From contig NZ_BSOG01000003.1 in the NCBI RefSeq assembly GCF_030160395.1, positions 186,001 to 250,000 on the forward strand: a DNA stretch of 64,000 nt. Reading direction: 5' to 3'. The translations under genes were made by a program, and so were the position numbers. This stretch comes from Chitinimonas prasina (GTDB taxonomy: Bacteria > Pseudomonadota > Gammaproteobacteria > Burkholderiales > Chitinimonadaceae). Every line of letters starts with the position of its first letter. Position 1 is the stretch's first letter. The notes below the pieces were generated by a model. That model made no database searches. It was not told the DNA's origin and was given only the letters and a program-made list of their open reading frames with translations. Shown here piece by piece: positions 9,763-16,980 of this stretch.

Positions 9763-10239
9763 ATGCCCGTTACTTATGTATCTCCCGAGATGCAGCAAAA
9801 GATTCTTTGGGGGCAGCGCCAGCTTAAGTATGATGGGACGCCATCGAATGGTCTTAAGGGTGCTCATTCCGGATCAATTAGCAATGACTTGCAGAGTTAC
9901 GCAGTTCAAGTGCTACCCAACAATCCGGATGGGACTTCCTCCGTCAAACTGGTTAATCAATTCAGTGATGGGAATGTCTCAAAGATAAAGACCAGCACTC
10001 TTTATCCGAAGTCTTGGAGCGAGTCAAATATCTTTGACTCCATCCAGGCAGTCGGCTCGCCAAATAATGCAATCGCAACGCGGATTTCTGATGGCTCCAC
10101 ACTGTATCAAGGGACAGTAAGTGGAATTAACATGGAAGTCATTAAAATTGGTAACCGAGTGACTGCGGCCTACCCAACTGGTGGAGGCTTCACCTCACTA
10201 GAAACGTTTGGCTTGACACCAATGTTTCCAAAGCCATAA
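9763..10239 (+). CDS. Orphan EndoU-type ribonuclease toxin tip
   Basis: The frame is open from 9700, reads VPNKV at the junction repeat and contains the first ATG at 9763 (158 residues from there). Features resemble the bacterial EndoU RNase domain of polymorphic toxins: KILWGQRQ, then LKGAHSG with a candidate catalytic His, then STLYPKSWS, and a C-terminal VTAAYPTG. No convincing ribosome site precedes 9763, so this is probably a silent tip that would become active if recombined behind the polyvalent protein. A HEAT-like small gene follows after nine bases. The EndoU assignment is by motif recognition and needs a profile search. Confidence 0.68.
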   Translation: MPVTYVSPEMQQKILWGQRQLKYDGTPSNGLKGAHSGSISNDLQSYAVQVLPNNPDGTSSVKLVNQFSDGNVSKIKTSTLYPKSWSESNIFDSIQAVGSPNNAIATRISDGSTLYQGTVSGINMEVIKIGNRVTAAYPTGGGFTSLETFGLTPMFPKP

Positions 10240-10248
10240 GGAGAGAAA

Positions 10249-10653
10249 ATGTACGCCGACTTTGATAATTACCTAGGGCTTGAATTCTTGGTTGATTATT
10301 GGTACGACGAAGGCACGGGGGTGGCTTCGTCCTTGCTGTCCAAATTTAATGAGCAAGATTGGATAGATTTAAAAGAAAAGTGCAAATTGAAGTCAGATGA
10401 GTGGAAGGTAAGGTGTGCGGAGGTCTTGGACTTGGCTTCCCATCCTGCTTCGACTGAGGTTCTGATTGATTTTTTGGGGTCGGAAAGCGACGAAGTCGTT
10501 TTGGCTGCTGCAGATAGCCTGCGAGGAAAAAATACTGTTCAATTATCTTCAGAGGTAATTGAACGGCTGTGGGGTATATCAGAGAAAGGCTCGCCTCCTG
10601 TTCAGGTTGTGTTGAGAGATTTATTTGGTCGCCTAGGCCTCAAGTTGGAATGA
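10249..10653 (+). CDS. Putative immunity protein for the EndoU-type tip (HEAT-like)
   Basis: A 134-residue acidic protein. A helical pair around residues 60-95 (LASHPASTEVLIDFL, then EVVLAAADSL) looks like a degenerate HEAT repeat. The ribosome site aaggagag precedes the ATG, so unlike the tip before it, this gene appears translatable on its own. That fits an orphan immunity gene that must stay on. Function is inferred from order (tip, then partner) and not from a named family. Confidence 0.68.
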   Translation: MYADFDNYLGLEFLVDYWYDEGTGVASSLLSKFNEQDWIDLKEKCKLKSDEWKVRCAEVLDLASHPASTEVLIDFLGSESDEVVLAAADSLRGKNTVQLSSEVIERLWGISEKGSPPVQVVLRDLFGRLGLKLE

Positions 10654-10654
10654 T

Positions 10655-10667
10655 GTTCCAAACAAGG
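10655..10667 (+). repeat. Toxin-tip junction repeat, orphan cassette 2
   Basis: GTTCCAAACAAGG, identical to the copy at 9706, begins one base after the stop of the preceding immunity gene and encodes VPNK at the start of the JAB-like tip. Confidence 0.65.
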
Positions 10668-11173
10668 TGGATCTAGCCGGTCAGGCTGGCGGTATGTCTA
10701 GTCTGCGATTCCCGCGAACAGAAGGTCTCGGAACTCACGCGTCCATGGCGGAACTGCGAGCCACTGGTGCGCTCCCTGGCGAGCAGGGCGTAATTATTAC
10801 GGATCCAACTGTAAGGTTCGGTGACGTGTACTAGCTTGGAGCCATGCGAAGTGACAAAGTTGCATTTTCATTGGTTACGGAGCGGGTCGATGGTGTTTTG
10901 GTCAAAAAACTCTACAGTGGCGATGCTTGGACAAGCCCAGTCCCTCGTGATGCACGATTAATTGGTCACGTTCATCCCAATGAGAACGCATTCCAGGTGT
11001 TGCCATCCACTCAAGACATGAATATGGTAAATGCTCGCTACTTTAGAGACCTTATGACCAACCCGAATGCCAACCCTGTGCCCACTAGAATTTTCTGGGG
11101 GCCGGGAAATACCGACAACACCATTTTCTATCCGGGATTTGGTAAGACGCCACTTCCAGGGCAAGGTGGGTAA
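10655..11173 (+). pseudogene. Orphan JAB/MPN-like toxin tip interrupted by an in-frame TAG
   Basis: Frame 2 starts VPNKVDLAGQ at the junction repeat, runs to a TAG at 10832-10834, and continues in the same frame through LGAMRSDK to TGKPLPGQGG-like end at 11173 (stop TAA). The downstream part alone starts at ATG 10844 (109 residues). It contains GHVHPNENAF followed by PSTQD, a spacing like the HxHP...SxxD metal site of JAB/MPN-type toxin domains. No other lesion is visible, so a single nonsense codon seems to have split it. It also lacks its own translation start and would be silent anyway. A partner gene follows. Confidence 0.6.
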
Positions 11174-11174
11174 T

Positions 11175-11396
11175 ATGGAAAATAAAGACCGTACGACTTT
11201 TGTTGAAGAGTTCTTGTTCGGGCGTGGGCTTAAACTTGATGGCTATTTCATCGAGCAAACGCCTGTATCTGAAATGCTCTGCTATCGAAATGCTGAAGGT
11301 CGAGAGTTTGACTTGCCAATAAATGATGCGGCATTAGCTGATGCTGTACTGGTCAGGCTGAAGGAGTTAGGCGTTCGCATATTGAAGCTAGGTTGA
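11175..11396 (+). CDS. Putative immunity protein for the JAB-like tip
   Basis: A 73-residue protein starting at ATG 11175, one base after the stop of the orphan tip, with caaggtggg just upstream as a possible ribosome site. It is small, acidic and without signal peptide or known motif. Its position right behind an orphan tip suggests an immunity gene. It ends at the base before a strong intrinsic terminator. Confidence 0.6.
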   Translation: MENKDRTTFVEEFLFGRGLKLDGYFIEQTPVSEMLCYRNAEGREFDLPINDAALADAVLVRLKELGVRILKLG

Positions 11397-11430
11397 AACA
11401 ATAAGCCGCCTGAAAAGGCGGTTTATTGTT
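11397..11430 (+). terminator. Intrinsic terminator closing the toxin/immunity array
   Basis: A 14-base arm (aacaataagccgcc) pairs with 11417-11430 (ggcggtttattgtt) around a tgaaaa loop, with one G-T wobble. It directly follows the last immunity stop. The end of the right arm overlaps the start of the fourth junction-like sequence. Confidence 0.75.
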
Positions 11431-11688
11431 CCAGACAGTGCTTTTGCAACGTCTACTATGCGGGCACGAATTCTGGAGAATATTGCTGCGACACGTTCCG
11501 GTAATGCATCTAGTAACTTTGGGACTCACACGGTTGTTTCGAGGCTTATCGATGACAGAGTTAGTCTGGGATTGACGTCGTCAATCTGGTATCGTTCTGT
11601 CAGTTGCACTGTCGCGTTGAAACAGCCCGCCAAACCTGATGGTAAGAGGCTTTTTGGCATACTACGGTGGGTAGTGGCAACGTTATAG
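11428..11688 (+). pseudogene. Fourth toxin-tip remnant
   Basis: GTTCCAGACAGTG at 11428 resembles the other junctions. The same frame then reads VPDSAFATSTMRARILENIA, followed by ATRSGNASSNFGTH. A run of this kind (NIA...R...SSNFGxH) is familiar to me from other polymorphic-toxin C-termini. The frame ends at a stop at 11686-11688 without any catalytic signature or partner gene, and runs into the 3' end of thrB on the other strand. It looks like a truncated cassette at the array's edge. The assignment is tentative. Confidence 0.4.
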
Positions 11689-12627
11689 CCAGCGTGGTGT
11701 ATCACCCCGAGTGGCATGGTGGCGCAAGATACGCTGGAATACGTTGGGGTCTTTTCGGAAAGTCAGTTCGCCAGCTTGTGGCTTATGCCAGTCCCACAAG
11801 CGGGAGACCCAGAAGCGCAGGGCAGCCGCCCTTAGCATCACAGGCCAGGCATCGCGTTCGCTTTGGCTGAAGGGACGCACGGATTGGTATCCTGCGCACA
11901 ATGCTTCGGCTCTCGCTGCGTCGATTTCGCCCCCTTCCTGTGCACACCAGTCGTTTAGGGTGATGGCCAGATCGTAGATCAGGATGTCGTTGCAGGCATA
12001 GTAGAAGTCGATGAAGCCGCCTATTTGTTCGCCATGCATGAGGACGTTATCGCGGAACAGGTCGCAATGCACGACACCGCTGGGCAGGTGACTAAAGCGG
12101 TAGCGTGCCTGTAGGGCCAGTTCGTTGCGCAACTGGGCGGCTTCGGCTTCATCCAGGTAACCGTATAGCTCTGCGGCAGTGGCTGTCCACCATACCGGGC
12201 CACGGGGGTTGGCCATGCGGCCAGGATAGGTTTCCCCGGCCCTATGCATTTGCGCCAGCATGGCGCCCAATGCACGACATTGGGCGGTCGTGGGGGTGGT
12301 GACAGGCTCGCCTTGAAGCCAGCCCACTATCACGGTCGGGCGTCCAGCAAGCGTGTCGATGTACTCGTCGCGCTGATTGGCAATGGGGGCTGCGCAGGCA
12401 ATGCCGTGATGGGCCAGGTGGGCCATCAGGTTGACGTAGAAGGGCAACTCGTGTGCCTGCAGGGTCTCGAACAGCGTCAGGACATACTTGCCCTGCGTGG
12501 TGGTGACAGCATAGTTGGTATTGGTGATACCTGCGGCAATGCCCTTGAGTTCGACCAGTTCGCCCAGCGCATAATTTTTCAGCCAGGCGCTAAGTTCTTT
12601 AGGGGTAATAGTAGTAAAGACGGACAT
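11683..12627 (-). CDS. thrB: Homoserine kinase (APH-type ThrB)
   Basis: Phosphorylates homoserine with ATP in threonine synthesis. The 314-residue protein belongs to the aminoglycoside-phosphotransferase-like ThrB type found in many proteobacteria. It has the catalytic loop HCDLFRDN and the metal-binding GGFIDFYYAC. I chose ATG at 12627 (MSVFTTITPKEL) because family members start there; an upstream ATG at 12669 would add 14 unmatched residues. It sits beside a DUF2782 gene and polA, a usual betaproteobacterial order. Its 3' end overlaps the remnant of the prophage toxin array by a few bases. Confidence 0.93.
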   Translation of the reverse strand: MSVFTTITPKELSAWLKNYALGELVELKGIAAGITNTNYAVTTTQGKYVLTLFETLQAHELPFYVNLMAHLAHHGIACAAPIANQRDEYIDTLAGRPTVIVGWLQGEPVTTPTTAQCRALGAMLAQMHRAGETYPGRMANPRGPVWWTATAAELYGYLDEAEAAQLRNELALQARYRFSHLPSGVVHCDLFRDNVLMHGEQIGGFIDFYYACNDILIYDLAITLNDWCAQEGGEIDAARAEALCAGYQSVRPFSQSERDAWPVMLRAAALRFWVSRLWDWHKPQAGELTFRKDPNVFQRILRHHATRGDTPRWL

Positions 12628-12720
12628 GGGCAAGGTCGCATTGAACCGATTCAGCCAATATGGCTGCATCGGCAGAGTGGAGAAATGGAAGTGCGGCCCA
12701 GTTGCCGCACTCCCCTATGG

Positions 12721-13047
12721 TCAGAAGCGCTTGATGACCCACATGGGCGGGCGCAATACGCCTTGGCCGTCACGCCTTACCATTTGACCAGTGCCATCGT
12801 CATCATGCAGGTAATACTCTGGTCCGACCTTGGGCTGCACCCTGATCATGTAGAGCTTGCCCCGCAGGCGGTACTCGCTGTAGGTGGCGTCTTCCTTCTG
12901 GATGATGGTGACTTCCGGCTGCACCGTGGCTTCATCAGCCGTGGCGGCGGGAAGCGGTGGAGGTGGCGGTAGGTCGGCAGGTTTGGGATCGGCAGCCAGC
13001 AAGGGCTGCGCAATCATCACGGCGATGAGCGACAGCAGGGTACGCAT
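12721..13047 (-). CDS. DUF2782 family secreted protein
   Basis: A 108-residue protein starting at ATG 13047, which has an AGGAG ribosome site (ccaggagaatctcg). It has a signal peptide (MRTLLSLIAVMIAQPLLAAD), a proline-rich linker and a compact C-terminal domain with YSEYRLRGKLYMIRVQP and PPMWVIKRF. This matches the DUF2782 proteins that commonly lie between thrB and polA in betaproteobacteria. A periplasmic location is predicted. The function is unknown. Confidence 0.85.
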   Translation of the reverse strand: MRTLLSLIAVMIAQPLLAADPKPADLPPPPPLPAATADEATVQPEVTIIQKEDATYSEYRLRGKLYMIRVQPKVGPEYYLHDDDGTGQMVRRDGQGVLRPPMWVIKRF

Positions 13048-13073
13048 GATCGAGATTCTCCTGGTCTTGGCCA

Positions 13074-13808
13074 TCATAGGCTGAGTTGCATTTCACGCTC
13101 AGCAGGGCTGGGGGCAAAGCCCCGGGTTTCGTAGAAGGCAAATATGGCGTCGACGACCGCTTGGGGTTCATCGATGACCTGCATCAGATTCATATCGTCC
13201 GGATTGATCATCCGCTCGCCGGCCAGCGTTGTCTTCATCCATTCCAGCAGACCACTCCAGAAACTGCTACCTACCAGGATAATGGGGATCTTGCGGCTCT
13301 TGCCGGTCTGTATCAGTGTCAGTGCCTCAGTCAGTTCATCCAGCGTGCCGAAGCCACCGGGCATCACCACATAGGCCGTAGCGTTTTTGACGAACATGAC
13401 CTTGCGGGCAAAAAAGTGACGGAAGGTCTGGCTGACATCCTGGTAGGGATTGCCATGCTGCTCGTGGGGCAGCTGGATATTCAGCCCCACCGAGGGTGAC
13501 TTGCCATGGAAGGCACCCTTGTTGGCAGCCTCCATGATGCCCGGTCCGCCGCCCGAAATCACGCTGAATCCCGCGTCGCTCAAGAGTCGGGCAATTTCCT
13601 CGGTTTGCTTGTAATAGGGGTGGTCGCGCGGTGTCCTGGCCGAACCGAACAGACTGACGGCGGGTTGTATCGCTTGCAGTCGCTCGGTAGCTTCCACGAA
13701 TTCGGACATAATCTCGAAAACCCGCCAGGCCTCCTTTGAACGGTAGGCTTGGCTGGCCGCGATGGTGGCCGGGTCGTTGTCACTCGGCAGCTTGCTGTGG
13801 GCACTCAT
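13074..13808 (-). CDS. LOG family protein (TIGR00730-type nucleotide phosphoribohydrolase)
   Basis: A 244-residue Rossmann-fold protein. It has GGGPGIMEAANKGA near residue 90, ARKVMFV and the family signature PGGFGTLDE. Members of this family (LOG/'lysine decarboxylase-like') cleave the N-glycosidic bond of nucleoside monophosphates; several release cytokinin-type bases. They are not lysine decarboxylases. The last gene-free stretch before the DUF2782 gene is 26 bases, so the two are probably co-transcribed with thrB. Confidence 0.88.
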   Translation of the reverse strand: MSAHSKLPSDNDPATIAASQAYRSKEAWRVFEIMSEFVEATERLQAIQPAVSLFGSARTPRDHPYYKQTEEIARLLSDAGFSVISGGGPGIMEAANKGAFHGKSPSVGLNIQLPHEQHGNPYQDVSQTFRHFFARKVMFVKNATAYVVMPGGFGTLDELTEALTLIQTGKSRKIPIILVGSSFWSGLLEWMKTTLAGERMINPDDMNLMQVIDEPQAVVDAIFAFYETRGFAPSPAEREMQLSL

Positions 13809-13869
13809 GGTTTTCTCTTTTTCTCTTTATTTGACAGAGCGCTAGACGCTCGTGGTGGATAGGGCCCAA

Positions 13870-16638
13870 ATGGCAACAGATTCCAATAAGACGCTCCTGC
13901 TGATCGACGGTTCTTCCTATCTGTATAGAGCGTTTCACGCCATGCCAGATCTGCGTGGGCCAACAGGTGCGCCAACGGGCGCCTTACGCGGCATCATTGC
14001 CATGCTGAAGAAGTTGGTCAAGGAGGTTCCAGCCGATTATATCGGCTGCGTCTTCGACGCCAAGGGAAAGACCTTCCGCGACGACCTCTATCCCGAGTAC
14101 AAAGCACAGCGTCCCTCCATGCCCGATGATCTGCGGGCACAGATAGAACCCATACATGCTGCCATTGCTGCCATGGGTTTGCCCATACTGATGGTAGATG
14201 GGGTGGAGGCAGATGACGTAATCGGTACACTCTGTCGCCAAGCTGACGCAGCGGGCATGGCCGTCGTGGTTTCCACGGGTGACAAGGACATGGCGCAATT
14301 GGTCAGTGCCAATGTGCGCCTGGTCAATACCATGAGCGAGGAAACACTAGATGAAGCCGGTGTCGTGGCTAAATTCGGTGTGGCGCCAGATCGCATCGTG
14401 GACTATCTGGCCCTGATCGGCGATACCGTGGACAACGTTCCGGGTGTGCCCAAATGTGGCCCCAAGACGGCTGTCAAATGGCTATCCGAATATGGCTCCC
14501 TCGATGCCATCATGGCCAACTCGGACAAGATAGGCGGGGTGGTGGGGCAGAACCTGCGGGATACTCTGGCATGGTTGCCCATGGGCCGGCAGCTCGTCAC
14601 CATCAAATGCGATGTTGATCTGAGCCAGGAGATGCCTCAGGGTATGGCCAGCCTCAGCCCGCGCGATGCCGACAAGCCCACGCTCCTTGATCTGTTTGAA
14701 GCCTATGGCTTCAAAAGCTGGTTGGCTGAGATGAAGGGGGATGCAGCCGTAGGCGACAAGATTGCTGCCGAGGGCAATAGCAGCAGTTTGCGCAGCTTTG
14801 CACCTAGTGATGTGGGTGAACTCACCGAGCTGCCACGTGACTATGAAACCATTCTGACTGAGTCACAGCTCGATGCTTGGCTGATCAAGCTGGCGGGGGC
14901 AGGCCTGGTGGCGCTGGATACCGAAACAGACAGCCTGGAGCCCTTGCAGGCCCACATTGTGGGTATCAGCTTTGCCGTGGCAGAGGGCGAGGCTGCCTAT
15001 CTACCGCTTGCCCACCGCTATGCTGATGCCCCCGATCAACTGCCGCTGGAGCCTACGCTGGCGCGCCTTAAGCCTTGGTTGGAAGATGCGGCCAGGCCCA
15101 AGCTGGGGCAGAACCTCAAGTATGACCAGCACGTGTTTGCCAACCACGACATACAACTGGCAGGGGTAACGGAAGACACGCTGCTGCAGAGCTATGTGCT
15201 CGATAGCACCGAACGTCATGGCATGGATGAACTGGCGGCCAAGCATCTGGGGCTCAAAGCCATCAGCTATGAGGAGGTCGCGGGCAAAGGGGCCAAGCAG
15301 ATCGGTTTCGGTGAAGTGGCCGTGGATGTCGCCACACGCTACGCCGCCGAGGATGCGGATATCACGCTGCGGCTGCATCGCGCCTTTGCGCCACAGCTGG
15401 CCCAAGAGCCTCGGCTGGATTATGTCTATAGGCAGATAGAATTACCCAGCCGGGAAGTGCTGTTCAAGATGGAGCGCCATGGCGTGCTGCTGGACAGCCA
15501 GCAACTCAATCGCCAAAGCCATGAACTGGGGCAGACCATGCTCAAGCTTGAGCAGGAGGCCTATGAACTGGCTGGGCAGCCCTTCAACCTGGGTTCGCCC
15601 AAACAGATAGGCGAGATACTGTTCGATAAGCTCAAGCTGCCTGTCATCAAGAAAACGCCTAAAGGCGCGCCTTCGACCGATGAGGATGTGCTGACCGAGT
15701 TGGCGCGCGACTACCCTCTACCTGCCAAGCTGATCGCCCACCGCAGTCTGGCCAAGCTCAAGTCCACCTATACCGACAAACTGCCACTGATGGTCAATCC
15801 GCGCACGGGGCGGGTGCATACCAACTACGGCCAGGCAACGGCTGTTACCGGCCGGCTGGCCAGCAACGATCCCAATCTGCAGAACATACCGGTGCGTACG
15901 CAAGAAGGCCGCCGCATACGCGAGGCCTTTATCGCCCCGCCAGGTCATGTCATTGTCAGTGCCGACTATTCGCAGATCGAGTTGCGCATCATGGCGCATC
16001 TCAGCGGCGATGAAGGCATGCTGAAGGCCTTTGAAGCGGGGATAGATATCCACCGCGCAACTGCCGCCGAGGTGTTTGGCACGCCGCCGGATGAAGTCAG
16101 CAGCGATCAGCGTCGTTATGCCAAGGCTATCAACTTTGGTCTGATCTATGGCATGAGCGCGTTTGGCTTGGCTGCCCAGCTCGATATCGAGCGTAGTGCG
16201 GCGCAAAACTATATTGATCGTTACTTTGCGCGGTATCCCGGGGTGGCCAATTACATGCAGACCACCCGTGAAACAGCGCGTGAGCAAGGCTATGTGGAGA
16301 CCTGGTTTGGCCGTCGCCTGTGGTTGCCCGAGATACGCTCCAGCAACCAGGGCCGGCGGCAGGGCGCTGAGCGCGCGGCGATCAATGCGCCTATGCAAGG
16401 TACGGCTGCCGACTTGATCAAGCTGGCCATGATAGCGGTACAGGATTGGCTGGAACGCACGGGCATGGCCAGCAAGCTCATCATGCAAGTCCATGATGAA
16501 CTGGTGCTGGAGGTGCCGGATAGCGAACTGGAGCAGGTTCGGGTACAGCTGCCGGCGCTGATGGCTGGTGTGGCAGACCTGAAAGTACCTTTGCTTGCCG
16601 AGGTGGGCGTGGGCCTGAACTGGGAGGCCGCACACTAA
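13870..16638 (+). CDS. polA: DNA polymerase I
   Basis: A 922-residue full-length enzyme. The N-terminal 5'-3' exonuclease includes LLIDGSSYLYRAF and the metal-site VEADDVIGT. The proofreading domain keeps its exonuclease acidic residues (LDTETD, GQNLKYDQHVF, YAAEDADITLRL), so 3'-5' activity is likely intact. The polymerase domain has motif A (SADYSQIELRIMAHLS), motif B (RRYAKAINFGLIYG) and motif C (MQVHDELVLEV). I chose ATG 13870; a GTG at 13852 in the same frame would add six residues. It runs divergently from the LOG gene and fills gaps and removes RNA primers in replication and repair. Confidence 0.97.
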   Translation: MATDSNKTLLLIDGSSYLYRAFHAMPDLRGPTGAPTGALRGIIAMLKKLVKEVPADYIGCVFDAKGKTFRDDLYPEYKAQRPSMPDDLRAQIEPIHAAIAAMGLPILMVDGVEADDVIGTLCRQADAAGMAVVVSTGDKDMAQLVSANVRLVNTMSEETLDEAGVVAKFGVAPDRIVDYLALIGDTVDNVPGVPKCGPKTAVKWLSEYGSLDAIMANSDKIGGVVGQNLRDTLAWLPMGRQLVTIKCDVDLSQEMPQGMASLSPRDADKPTLLDLFEAYGFKSWLAEMKGDAAVGDKIAAEGNSSSLRSFAPSDVGELTELPRDYETILTESQLDAWLIKLAGAGLVALDTETDSLEPLQAHIVGISFAVAEGEAAYLPLAHRYADAPDQLPLEPTLARLKPWLEDAARPKLGQNLKYDQHVFANHDIQLAGVTEDTLLQSYVLDSTERHGMDELAAKHLGLKAISYEEVAGKGAKQIGFGEVAVDVATRYAAEDADITLRLHRAFAPQLAQEPRLDYVYRQIELPSREVLFKMERHGVLLDSQQLNRQSHELGQTMLKLEQEAYELAGQPFNLGSPKQIGEILFDKLKLPVIKKTPKGAPSTDEDVLTELARDYPLPAKLIAHRSLAKLKSTYTDKLPLMVNPRTGRVHTNYGQATAVTGRLASNDPNLQNIPVRTQEGRRIREAFIAPPGHVIVSADYSQIELRIMAHLSGDEGMLKAFEAGIDIHRATAAEVFGTPPDEVSSDQRRYAKAINFGLIYGMSAFGLAAQLDIERSAAQNYIDRYFARYPGVANYMQTTRETAREQGYVETWFGRRLWLPEIRSSNQGRRQGAERAAINAPMQGTAADLIKLAMIAVQDWLERTGMASKLIMQVHDELVLEVPDSELEQVRVQLPALMAGVADLKVPLLAEVGVGLNWEAAH

Positions 16639-16980
16639 GCGCCGCCAGTAACAACCTGTTGGCGCGGTTGTGCGGGCTTACGGTACCTAGGTGCCGGAAG
16701 CTCGCGGGCTTTCCCGGCGCACCTAAGAAGCGCCGCAACGCTGGGTTGTTTGAGCCGAGCCGGTCGCTGCCAGGTGTCCGTTGTCATGCGGGTTGGTGAT
16801 CTGGCAGTGTGCTCAGGCTTGGGTCAAACAGAGGCTGACTGACCCATGGTCCACAGTGGGTAAGAGACGACTTCAGTTTTACTTAATCAAAGGTTAAGCG
16901 GTTTCGCTGAATTTCCTGGTAACAATGTTTTTTATTGGGTCTAGATTTAGTTTCTCTTCTCGCCCACACAGGAAATCATC
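16639..16980. other. Gene-free interval with a hairpin after polA
   Basis: No convincing gene in 342 bases. A hairpin lies at 16688-16725: taggtgccggaagc pairs with gctt...ccggcgcaccta with small bulges, with no T tract. It could end polA transcription weakly or be a REP-like element. The last 120 bases are AT-rich and probably hold the promoter of the PI-PLC-like gene, whose ribosome site is caggaaatcatc. Confidence 0.5.

Noticed and set aside
10832-10834. Pyrrolysine or programmed readthrough at the TAG
   Set aside because: There is no sign of a pyl system and no flanking stem-loop. A simple nonsense mutation in a silent cassette is the plainer explanation.
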